Assembly (NCBI RefSeq): GCF_013409595.1
Contig: NZ_JACCBD010000001.1
Coordinates: forward strand, 1,240,001-1,304,000
Direction: 5' to 3'
Length of the DNA stretch: 64,000 nt
Source: Leucobacter aridicollis
GTDB lineage: Bacteria; Actinomycetota; Actinomycetes; Actinomycetales; Microbacteriaceae
Numbering within the stretch: the first letter of the stretch is position 1; each line of letters opens with the position of its first letter. Shown in pieces: positions 25,633 to 33,577 of this stretch. A program made the position numbers and the translations under genes. The notes beneath the pieces are model-generated. The model saw only the letters and a program-made list of their open reading frames with translations, was not told where the DNA came from and ran no database searches.

Positions 25633-26214
25633 GTGTCCCGTGCGCTACTCATCGTTGACGTGCAGAATGACTTCACGGAGGGCGGGGCCCTCGGAGTTGA
25701 TGGCGGCGCGGCCGTCGCGAAGGGCGTCACCGAACTCCTCAGGAACGAGCGGGAGGCCGAGCAGTACGCCCTCGTCGTTGCCTCCCGCGATTGGCACGAC
25801 GCCGACAACGACAACGGCGGGCACTTTGCGGCGCCGGGAACCGATCCTGATTTCGCGGGCACCTGGCCCGCCCACTGCGTCGGCGGCACGCCGGGCGCCC
25901 AGTACCACCCTGCGCTCGACATCGACCGCATCGATGTGCACGTGCGCAAGGGCATGGGCGAGCCCGCCTACTCCGCGTTCGAAGGCGTGGCAGGCGACGG
26001 CCGGACGCTCGCGGCGACGCTGCACGAGGCCGGCGTTGACGAACTCGACGTCGTCGGCATCGCGACCGACTACTGCGTCCGCGCCTCGGCCCTCGATGCA
26101 CAGGAGCTCGGCATGCGCGTGCGCGTGCGCGGCGACCTCATCGCCGGCGTCGCGCCGGAGACCTCGGTCGCCGCGATCCGCGAGCTCGCGTCCGCGGGCA
26201 TCGAGATCCTGTAG
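25633..26214 (+). CDS. pncA: Nicotinamidase/pyrazinamidase, isochorismatase family
   Basis: Amidase of 193 residues that converts nicotinamide to nicotinate in NAD salvage. GTG 25633 follows a GAGAAGGGG site. The catalytic triad is complete: Asp9 in VDVQNDF, Lys106 in VRKGM and Cys148 in ATDYCVRAS. The metal-site residues Asp53, His55 and His64 are in place too. The length fits PncA (about 186-210 residues). It stands alone between the Lrp-type regulator and a convergent permease. Confidence 0.93.
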   Translation: MSRALLIVDVQNDFTEGGALGVDGGAAVAKGVTELLRNEREAEQYALVVASRDWHDADNDNGGHFAAPGTDPDFAGTWPAHCVGGTPGAQYHPALDIDRIDVHVRKGMGEPAYSAFEGVAGDGRTLAATLHEAGVDELDVVGIATDYCVRASALDAQELGMRVRVRGDLIAGVAPETSVAAIRELASAGIEIL

Positions 26215-26215
26215 G

Positions 26216-26240
26216 GCCCGCGGGCAGGGCTCCCGCGGGC
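26216..26240 (+). terminator. Hairpin terminator after pncA
   Basis: GCCCGCGGG (26216-26224) pairs with CCCGCGGGC (26232-26240) around a 7-base loop, starting right after the pncA stop codon. Confidence 0.6.
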
Positions 26241-26316
26241 TCGGGGAGCAGCTCAGGATCTCACCGGTCAGGATCGCCGCCCGCGCCCGCAGAGCGCCCG
26301 CCGATCAGGATCGCCG

Positions 26317-27753
26317 TTAGTCGGTGACGCGCTCGGGGATGTCGATCGTCGCCGTGAGCGGCTGCCCGTTGCGGACGAGACGACGCTTGGTGACCTGCCA
26401 GGCGATCGCGATCGCGACGAACCAGATCGGCGTGAACATGAGCGGCAGCCGGGTGTCGTCGGCGAGGGCGAGCGTCACGAGGATGAACGCGAAGAACGCG
26501 AGCACGAGCCACGGGGTCACGCGCGTGAGCGGCGTGCGGAACTTCGAGCTGGCGTGCCGGTCCGGGTGCTTGCGCAGGTAGCAAATGAAGCTGATCGCGA
26601 TCATGCTCCAGACGAAGATGATGAACGTCGACGCGACCGAGGTCACGAACGTGAACGCCTCGATCACGCTGTCACCGAGCAGCAGGATCGGCACGACGGA
26701 CAGCACGAACACTGTCGAGAAGAACACCGCACGACGGGGAACGCCGCGGGCATCGGTGAGGGCGAAGCCGCGCGGCGCGTGGCCGTCGCGCGCTAGCGAG
26801 TGCATCATGCGGGTGCCCGAGTAGAACCCCGAGTTCGCGCTTGACGCCGCCGAGGTGAGCACGACGAGGTTGATCGCGAACGCCGCTGCGGCGAACCCCG
26901 CGTAGGCGAACGTCGTCACGAACGGGCTCTGGTCGGGGTCGAGCTTGTTCCACGGGGTGATCGCCATGATGACGGTGAGCGCGCCGATGTAGAAGATGAG
27001 CACGCGAACCACGATCGAGTTGATCGCCCGGGGAAGGTTGTGCGCTGGGTCCTTGGTCTCGGCGGCGGCAGTGCCGACGAGCTCGACGCCGATGAACGAG
27101 AAGATGCCGAGCTGGAAGCCGAGGAGGAAGCCGCTCGCGCCGAAGGGGAACAGGCCGCCGTGCTCCCAGAGGTGGGTGAGCGACGCGGTCGTCCCGGTGT
27201 CGGGGTTGGTGAAGCCGCTCACGAGCAGGAAGACACCGGTCCCGATGAGCGCGAGGATCGCGACGATCTTGATGAGCGAGAACCAGAACTCGAACTCGCC
27301 GAAGAACTTCACAGGCTGCAGGTTCAGGATGACGAGCACGGCCGCGGTGATGAGCGCCGGAACCCAGTTCGGGATGTCGGCGTTAATGTACGCGACATAG
27401 CTGGTGATCGCGATGATGTCGGCGATGCAGATGACGATCCACGTCACCCAGTACGTCCACGAGACGAAGAACCCGGCCCACGGGCCGATGAGATCCTTCG
27501 CGATGTCGCCGAACGTCTTGTAGTTCAGGTTCGACAGCAGCAGCTCGCCGAGCGCCCGCATGAGCAGGAACATCATGCAGCCGATGCCGGCGTAGATGAA
27601 GAGGACCGAGGGTCCCGTCAGGCTGATGACCTTGCCCGACCCGAGGAAGAGGCCGGTGCCGATCGCGCCGCCGATGGCGATGAGCTGCAGGTGCCGGTTC
27701 GAGAGTCCGCGTTCGAGTCCGTCGTGGGCGTCTGCGGGGGCCTGTCGGGCCAT
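26317..27753 (-). CDS. Amino acid permease, APC superfamily (CycA/AnsP-like)
   Basis: Transporter of 478 residues with 12 predicted helices of the amino acid transporter family of the APC superfamily. The N-terminal GLSNRHLQLIAIGGAIGTGLFLGSG is the classical substrate- and fold-defining first helix; FSFIGVELVGTAAAETKDP in helix 6-7 is also typical. The closest known types are the D-serine/D-alanine/glycine transporter CycA and asparagine permease AnsP, but the substrate cannot be assigned. ATG 27753 starts the family-conserved N-terminus. The 239-base gap upstream to 27992 contains no gene; it includes two copies of CCGCCGGAT near 27960. Confidence 0.9.
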   Translation of the reverse strand: MARQAPADAHDGLERGLSNRHLQLIAIGGAIGTGLFLGSGKVISLTGPSVLFIYAGIGCMMFLLMRALGELLLSNLNYKTFGDIAKDLIGPWAGFFVSWTYWVTWIVICIADIIAITSYVAYINADIPNWVPALITAAVLVILNLQPVKFFGEFEFWFSLIKIVAILALIGTGVFLLVSGFTNPDTGTTASLTHLWEHGGLFPFGASGFLLGFQLGIFSFIGVELVGTAAAETKDPAHNLPRAINSIVVRVLIFYIGALTVIMAITPWNKLDPDQSPFVTTFAYAGFAAAAFAINLVVLTSAASSANSGFYSGTRMMHSLARDGHAPRGFALTDARGVPRRAVFFSTVFVLSVVPILLLGDSVIEAFTFVTSVASTFIIFVWSMIAISFICYLRKHPDRHASSKFRTPLTRVTPWLVLAFFAFILVTLALADDTRLPLMFTPIWFVAIAIAWQVTKRRLVRNGQPLTATIDIPERVTD

Positions 27754-27992
27754 GGGGATGTTCCGTTTCTCTGAGAGGCGTCGGGTTCGCCGGGCGCTCT
27801 TCGAATCGTCACACGGCCACACCGACATATCACTGCTACGGGCGCTGGCGTCGGCGGGTGGGGCCGGTCGCGCAGGCACGCGCGTGTCACACGCTAGCAA
27901 CCCGCGCGCCCACGGCGCTCGCGGCTTGAGCAAACCTTGAGATTGGGATCGCGTAACCCGCCGGATCAGCCCGCCGGATGGGCCCGGCAGCC

Positions 27993-29729
27993 CTACTCTT
28001 CGACGAACGGCGAGAGCCGAGCCTCCTGCGCGTCGAGCGCCAGCCCGGCCGCGCGGAGCGCCTGCGAGCTGTAGCGGCCGATCGCGCGCTCCTCGATGAG
28101 GGTCGCGCGTTGGGCCTCGAGCGCGATGCGCGTGAGCCGAAGGTACGCCTCGGCGGGCGTCTCGGTGGCCGGGAGCGGGATCGCGCCGGTCTCGTGGAAC
28201 CGCAGGGCGAGCGGCCCGAGCGCGGCCTTCGTCGAGATCTTTGCCCGCTGCACGACGGTGTCGGACGTGAGCTGGCGATTCGGGTCCTCGCTCTCGACGG
28301 TGAGCTCGTCGTCGATCGCGCCGATGCCCGCGTCGACGAGGTCGTGGCTCAGCGCCAGGATCTCGGTCTCGTCCGCGCCGGACTTCACGCCGCGCGGCCA
28401 CAGCCACCGGATCACCGCGGGCAGCGTGAGCCCGTGCAGCAGGAGCGTCACAACGGCGACGAGGAACGCGATGAGGATGATCTGGGGGCGGTACGGCACG
28501 TCGGTCGAGATCGACTGCGCCGCCGCGAGCGTGACCACCCCGCGCATCGCGCTCCAGGTGAGCACGACGCCGTCGCGCCAGCCGAGCTGTTGCTCGAGCT
28601 CGTGGTCAAGGTCGGCTTTCGCGCGATCCTGCATGAGCTTCATGCGGCGCTTGGCCCGCTCGTCGTTGCCGCGGCCGTTCTTCGCGAGGCGCGCCTCCAT
28701 CCGCGCGAGCTCGTCGCCCCTGGCCTGCCTGCGCCGCGGCTCGCCGCGCATAAGGAAGACGAGCGGCACGACGAACAGTGCACGGGTGACGATGAGCAGC
28801 AGCACGAGCGCGCCGGCGATCAGCGCGACGTGCCCGAGGTGGAAGGTCGAATCGGTGACCTCGTTCACGAGCACGTGCAGTTGCAGGCCCATGATGAGGA
28901 AGACGCCGTTCTCCAGGATGAACTGCACGGTCCGCCAGTTGTGCCGCTCGTTCGTGCGGGCGATCGCGCTGAACCGGCGCACCGAGTGGTACCCCGTGTA
29001 CAGGCCGGTGACAACGACGGAGAGCACGCCAGACGCGCCGATGACCTCGGCGGGGATGAACGCGACGAACGGCACGACGAACGAGACGAGCGTGTCGTGC
29101 ACTGGGTTGTTGAGCCGGGCGCGGATCCACACGGTGAGGAAGCCCATCACCAGGCCGACCGCGATCGCCGCGACGACCGAGAACACGAACGCGCCGGCGG
29201 CCTCCCAGAACACGAAGCTGCCAGAGACCGCCGCGAGCGCGGTGCGGAGCAGCACGAGCGAGGTCGCGTCGTTCACGAGGCTCTCGCCCTCGAGGATCGA
29301 GACGATGCGGTCGGGGAGCCCCAGCCGCTTGCCGATCGACGTCGCCGCGACCGCGTCCGGCGGGCTGATCACGGCGCCGAGGGCGACCGCGGCCGGGAAC
29401 GGGAGCACGGGCACCGCGAGGTGCAGCAGCCATCCGACGAGCAGCGCCGAAATGATCACGAGCAGCACTGAGAGCCCCGCGACGGGGCGGAGGTTTCGGC
29501 GGAAGTCAACGAAGGGAACGTTCATCGCGGCCGAGTACAGGAGCGGCGGCAGCACTCCGAGCAGGATGATCTCGGGGTTGATCTCGATGAGGGGAACCCC
29601 CGGCAGATACCCGATCCCGATGCCAACGACGACGAGGACGAGTGGCGCCGCGATCCCGATGCGGCCGCTCACGAGCGACACCCCCACGAGCACGACGACG
29701 GCTGCTACTGCGACAAGTGCAAGCTCCAT
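27993..29729 (-). CDS. Na+/H+ antiporter, CPA1/NhaP type
   Basis: Monovalent cation/proton antiporter of 578 residues. The N-terminal 420 residues hold about 12 helices with the ion-binding segments GAVISPPDAVAATSIG and EGESLVNDATSLVL, hallmarks of the CPA1 family (acidic residues Asp in SPPDA and NDATS). A cytoplasmic tail of about 150 residues, rich in charged helices, follows. Between helices there is a basic loop around EPRRRQARGDELARMEARLAKNGRGNDERAKRR. It exports sodium or another cation for pH and salt homeostasis. It is the last gene of a three-gene leftward group with the AlkZ-like protein (22 bases upstream) and an Old Yellow Enzyme. Confidence 0.92.
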   Translation of the reverse strand: MELALVAVAAVVVLVGVSLVSGRIGIAAPLVLVVVGIGIGYLPGVPLIEINPEIILLGVLPPLLYSAAMNVPFVDFRRNLRPVAGLSVLLVIISALLVGWLLHLAVPVLPFPAAVALGAVISPPDAVAATSIGKRLGLPDRIVSILEGESLVNDATSLVLLRTALAAVSGSFVFWEAAGAFVFSVVAAIAVGLVMGFLTVWIRARLNNPVHDTLVSFVVPFVAFIPAEVIGASGVLSVVVTGLYTGYHSVRRFSAIARTNERHNWRTVQFILENGVFLIMGLQLHVLVNEVTDSTFHLGHVALIAGALVLLLIVTRALFVVPLVFLMRGEPRRRQARGDELARMEARLAKNGRGNDERAKRRMKLMQDRAKADLDHELEQQLGWRDGVVLTWSAMRGVVTLAAAQSISTDVPYRPQIILIAFLVAVVTLLLHGLTLPAVIRWLWPRGVKSGADETEILALSHDLVDAGIGAIDDELTVESEDPNRQLTSDTVVQRAKISTKAALGPLALRFHETGAIPLPATETPAEAYLRLTRIALEAQRATLIEERAIGRYSSQALRAAGLALDAQEARLSPFVEE

Positions 29730-29751
29730 CGCCCTAGTTTCTCACGCGCGG

Positions 29752-30933
29752 CTATGGGGTCGCGAGCGCGAGTTCCGGTTCGGGGTCGCCATAGAACGCG
29801 GCCAGCGGCGGGACGGCGCCAGCCAGCGCGTTGAGGTCGAGCTGCTCGCCGGCGAACGGGGAACAGACGATGGCGCGCGTCTTCGGGTCGCGCCGCCACG
29901 TCCCGACCGCGCGACCGCCGCGCACGACCGTCGCGAGGAACATGCCGTTCTTGCCCGGAATGAGCTGCCCAAGGTGCGCCGCGTCGAACTGCGGGGACCG
30001 GTCCGAGAAACCGAGGAGGTGTTCGTCGAAGGCCGGGAGGAGCTGCCAGCGATCCTGATCGACGCCCGACGCCGCGCTCTCGGCGGCCGCGAGCGCGTCG
30101 GGAGCGGCCCAGAGCGCGCCCGCGACGCCGGTCACGCCCTCGCGCCGCGCCTCAACGATCGCGCCCTGCTCGACCGCGAGCGCGAGACCGCGGGCAGCGC
30201 TCGCCGCCGGAAGCATCGCCCACGAGGCGAGGTCCTTGCGGCTCACAGCGCCCCGCCCGCGAACGTAGCGGGCCGCGAACTCCGCGAGCGCGTCGTCGCC
30301 CGCGAGGCTCCGTGGCCGCGGGATCCATTCCTCGGCGAGCACGAGCCGCGGTTCAGGATCGGCCTGCGCTGCCGCGCGCTCCGACACCGGCCCGAACGTG
30401 GTGAAGCCGTTCTGGCACAGCCACCAGATGAGGTGATACCGCCAGCTCGGCTGCCAGTCGATGCCCGCATCGGTCCACGCCTGGGAGAGCTCGGTGCGGG
30501 TGAGGCTCGTCCCAGCGAGCGCGGCGAGCGAGACCTCCGTCGCCCGCTCGAGGACGGCGTCGCTCATGCCGAGGAACGCGCGCCGCTTGGCCGCGCCAGC
30601 GACGACCCTCGGGTTCGTCAGCTGCTGCATCCAGCCGATGTCCTCGGCGGGCACGAGGTGGACGGTGCCGCGCATCGGCCACGACCGCACGACCGCGCCT
30701 ACGTTCAGCGCGGCGACGACGTCAGCGGAGGTCGTGCCGGGGGCGCGGACGCCGACCGCCCAGCGCGACGAGCGCCAGTCCTGGCCCTGCAGCGCGAACA
30801 GGTGGGCCACCACGCCGCGCACGCGCTCGGGGCCCGTGCTGCGCGCCTCCGTGTCCGCCGCGCCCGCGCCGTCGAGGCCGAGCGCGTGGAGCCGCGCCCT
30901 GAGCAGGGCCTCGTCGGTGAGCGTGAGCGCCAC
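29752..30933 (-). CDS. Winged-helix DNA-binding protein, AlkZ-like family
   Basis: Protein of 393 residues of the winged-helix family PF06224, whose studied members (AlkZ, YcaQ) are DNA glycosylases that open crosslinks or remove alkylated bases. The conserved HLFALQGQDWRSSRWAVGVR near the N-terminus and WPMRGTVHLVPAEDIGWM segment carry the Gln-x-Gln/Asp-type catalytic region, here QGQD. The central winged helices and the C-terminal barrel (LLPAFDEHLLGFSDRS, VGTWRRD) are complete. GTG 30933 starts three bases after the upstream oxidoreductase stop, so it is co-transcribed. Glycosylase activity is inferred from the family only. Confidence 0.8.
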   Translation of the reverse strand: MALTLTDEALLRARLHALGLDGAGAADTEARSTGPERVRGVVAHLFALQGQDWRSSRWAVGVRAPGTTSADVVAALNVGAVVRSWPMRGTVHLVPAEDIGWMQQLTNPRVVAGAAKRRAFLGMSDAVLERATEVSLAALAGTSLTRTELSQAWTDAGIDWQPSWRYHLIWWLCQNGFTTFGPVSERAAAQADPEPRLVLAEEWIPRPRSLAGDDALAEFAARYVRGRGAVSRKDLASWAMLPAASAARGLALAVEQGAIVEARREGVTGVAGALWAAPDALAAAESAASGVDQDRWQLLPAFDEHLLGFSDRSPQFDAAHLGQLIPGKNGMFLATVVRGGRAVGTWRRDPKTRAIVCSPFAGEQLDLNALAGAVPPLAAFYGDPEPELALATP

Positions 30934-30936
30934 GAG

Positions 30937-32022
30937 CTAGAACCTGGCCCGGTGATACTGCGGCGGCACGAGGCTCGCCGCCGACGGCGCGCGCAGCTCC
31001 GCCGCCCACTGGAGCGGCAGGTGCGGATTGGTGAGGAGCGGGCGGCCGAGGAACACGACGTCGGCCTGGCCGGTGACGAGAATGCTCTCGGCCTGCTGCG
31101 CTGACGTGATGAGCCCGACCGCGCCGACGGGGAGCGGCCCGCGGCCGACGCGCTCCGCGAGCGCGACCTGGTACGAGGGGCCGATCGCGGGCGGCGCGAC
31201 AGGGAGATTCCCGGCGGAGGAGACGTCGACGAGGTCCGCGCCGTCCTCGGCGAGCCACTCGGCGACAGTCGCCGCCTCCTCGACCTCGAAACCGCCGTCC
31301 GTCCATTCGCTCGCCGACATGCGCACGAGCACCGGAAGCTCCGGGTGCGCCGCGCGAATCGCGCGCACCACCTCACGGAGCAGGCGGGCGCGATGCTCGA
31401 GCGGGCCGCCGTACTCGTCGGTGCGCTCGTTCGACAGCGGCGAGAGGAACTCGTGCAGCAGGTAGCCGTGGGCCGCGTGCACCTCGACCGCGTCGAACCC
31501 CGCGCGGACCGCCCGCCCCGCGGCGGCCGTGAACGCTTCGACGAGGGCGGGAAGCTCTGCAGCATCGAGCGCGCGCGGCACCGCGTAGCCCTCCCCGAAC
31601 GGGATCGCTGACGGGGCGACAGGCTCCCAGCCGCCGGACTCCGCCGGCTCCGTGCCGGACGGGAGGCCGGGCCACGCGCGGTAGGTGGAGGCCTTGCGTC
31701 CGGCGTGGGCGAGCTGCACAGCGATCCGGGCGCCGTGCGCGTGCGCGATGTCGACGATGCGGCGGAACGCCCGCTCATGCTCGTCGCCCCAGATGCCGAG
31801 ATCCTCCGGCGAGATGCGGCCCTCTGGGACCACGGCGGTCGCCTCGACGACGACGAGCCCGGCGCCGCCGCGGGCCAGGCCGCCGATGTGCTGCAGGTGC
31901 CAGTCGCGCGGCACCCCGTCGCGCTCCTCAACCGAGTATTGGCACATCGGCGCCACCCAGAGTCGGTTTCGGACCTGAAGCCCGCGGAGTGTGAACGGCT
32001 GGAAGAGGAGCGGATTCGCCAT
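30937..32022 (-). CDS. Old Yellow Enzyme-family NADH:flavin oxidoreductase, YqjM-like
   Basis: FMN-dependent ene-reductase of 361 residues, close to the YqjM class in size. The barrel start LFQPFTLRGLQVRNRLWVAPMCQYS contains the class-typical Cys at about 26, and the substrate-binding pair appears as His in VQLAHAGRKAS and in VEVHAAHGYLLHEFLSPLSNERTDEYGG. It reduces activated C=C bonds of enals, enones or nitro compounds, often in stress response. A TACGCT box (32029-32034 on this strand) ends six bases before ATG 32022, so the transcript that also carries the AlkZ-like and antiporter genes probably begins at the start codon. Confidence 0.93.
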   Translation of the reverse strand: MANPLLFQPFTLRGLQVRNRLWVAPMCQYSVEERDGVPRDWHLQHIGGLARGGAGLVVVEATAVVPEGRISPEDLGIWGDEHERAFRRIVDIAHAHGARIAVQLAHAGRKASTYRAWPGLPSGTEPAESGGWEPVAPSAIPFGEGYAVPRALDAAELPALVEAFTAAAGRAVRAGFDAVEVHAAHGYLLHEFLSPLSNERTDEYGGPLEHRARLLREVVRAIRAAHPELPVLVRMSASEWTDGGFEVEEAATVAEWLAEDGADLVDVSSAGNLPVAPPAIGPSYQVALAERVGRGPLPVGAVGLITSAQQAESILVTGQADVVFLGRPLLTNPHLPLQWAAELRAPSAASLVPPQYHRARF

Positions 32023-32112
32023 GCCTTCAGCGTACCGCCGCGCCGCGCACCCGAGTGTCGGCCGTGCGTGAGAAGCTAGGGGCAGTATTCGACGAGCTGC
32101 CAAGGAGGCGAG

Positions 32113-33504
32113 ATGCGCGAGATCAAGTGCCCGCACTGCGGCGAGGCGTTCACTGTTGATGAGGCGGGCTACGCCGACATCTTGAAGCAGGTCAGAGACG
32201 CCGAGTTCGAGCAGCAACTGCACGAGCGGCTGGAGCTCGCGGAGCGCGACAAGCTCAGCGCCCTCGAACTCGCGCGCACGGCCGCCGAGGGCAAGCTCCG
32301 GGAGGCGGCGGCGGAGAAGGACGCCGCCATTCAGGATCTGCGGGCGAAGCTCGAGGCGGGGGAGACCGCCCAGCGGCTCGCCGTCGCGGAGGCGCTCGGC
32401 GACGTCGAACGGCAGCGCGACGCGCTCCAGACGCAGCTCGAGCAGTCCAAGCGCGACGCCGAGGCCGCGGTCGACCTCGCGGTTGCCAAGCTCGAGGCGG
32501 CGCAGCAGCGCGCCGCGGCCGAGAAGGACACGGAGATCCAGGCGCTGCGGGCGAAGCTCGAGTCCGTCGAGGTTGCGCAGCGGCTCGCGATCACCGAGGC
32601 GGTGAGCGTCGTCGAGCGCGAGCGCGACGAGCTCAAGAACGGGCTCGACCGCGCGGAGTTGTCGCAGCAGCTGTCGGAGCAGGCCCTGAAGGAGCGCTAC
32701 GAGACCCAGCTGAAGGACCGCGATGAGGCGATCGAGCGGCTCCGCGACATGAAGGCCAGGCTGTCGACGAAGATGGTCGGCGAGACCCTCGAGCAGCACT
32801 GCGAGACCACGTTCAACCAGATCCGCGCGACCGCGTTTCCGAATGCCTACTTCGAGAAAGACAACGACGCGTCCGCCGGGACGAAGGGCGATTACATCTT
32901 CCGCGATCTCGACGACGAGATCGAGATCGTCTCGATCATGTTCGAGATGAAGAACGAGAACGATACGACGCAGACGAAGCACCGCAACGAAGACTTCCTG
33001 AAGAAGCTCGACGAGGATCGGCGAGCGAAGGGGTGCGAGTACGCCGTGCTCGTGTCGCTGCTGGAGCCCGAGAGCGAGCTCTACAACAGCGGCATCGTTG
33101 ACGTGTCGCACCGGTTCGAAAAGATGTACGTGATCCGGCCGCAGTTCTTCATCCCGATGATCACGCTGCTGCGCAACGCCGCCCTCGGCGCGCTCCACTA
33201 CAAGTCCGAACTCGAGCTCGTGCGGTCGCAGAACATTGACATCACGAACTTCGAGAGCGAACTGGAGGCGTTCAAGGGTGCGTTCGGGCGGAACTTCGAG
33301 CTCGCCGAGCGGCAGTTCGGCGACGCGATCGACCGGATCGACAAGTCCATCGTCGAAATGCAGAAGGTGAAAGACTTGCTTATGCGGTCCGGCAACAACC
33401 TGCGGCTCGCGAACAACAAGGCGCAAGACGTGTCGATCAAGAAGCTCACCCGCGGCAACCCCACGATGCAGCAGAAGTTCGCGGAGCTCGATCCCGGCGA
33501 GTAG
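32113..33504 (+). CDS. DUF2130 domain protein with zinc knuckle, coiled coil and nuclease-like core
   Basis: Protein of 463 residues. Cys6 and Cys9 (CPHCGEAF) form half a zinc ribbon, residues about 25-225 are a long charged coiled coil with two similar blocks ([16 protein letters not shown] and [16 protein letters not shown]), and the rest is the DUF2130 domain. In that domain Asp260 ([10 protein letters not shown]) and Glu278-x-Lys280 (FEMKNEND) have the spacing of a PD-(D/E)XK nuclease core, followed by a Gln/Arg-containing helix. This suggests a nuclease, but it is inference. An AAGGAGG site precedes the ATG. The DUF3516 helicase follows on the same strand after 73 bases. Confidence 0.87.
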   Translation: MREIKCPHCGEAFTVDEAGYADILKQVRDAEFEQQLHERLELAERDKLSALELARTAAEGKLREAAAEKDAAIQDLRAKLEAGETAQRLAVAEALGDVERQRDALQTQLEQSKRDAEAAVDLAVAKLEAAQQRAAAEKDTEIQALRAKLESVEVAQRLAITEAVSVVERERDELKNGLDRAELSQQLSEQALKERYETQLKDRDEAIERLRDMKARLSTKMVGETLEQHCETTFNQIRATAFPNAYFEKDNDASAGTKGDYIFRDLDDEIEIVSIMFEMKNENDTTQTKHRNEDFLKKLDEDRRAKGCEYAVLVSLLEPESELYNSGIVDVSHRFEKMYVIRPQFFIPMITLLRNAALGALHYKSELELVRSQNIDITNFESELEAFKGAFGRNFELAERQFGDAIDRIDKSIVEMQKVKDLLMRSGNNLRLANNKAQDVSIKKLTRGNPTMQQKFAELDPGE

Positions 33505-33577
33505 CCGCGACGACTGCCAGCACCGACGCGCACCACGGCACACGCCGCGCCAGCACTACCACCACAGTAAGGACACC

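Noticed and set aside
26317..28407. A frame of nearly 700 codons covering the amino acid permease and continuing far upstream
   Set aside because: Only the part from 27753 matches the family; the rest is Arg/Ala/His-rich antisense to the antiporter region, as expected for shadow frames in high-G+C DNA.
28096..31104. A 1002-codon open frame on the plus strand
   Set aside because: It is antisense to the antiporter, AlkZ-like and oxidoreductase genes, which have clear families; its composition is Ser/Arg/Ala-rich and shows no domain.
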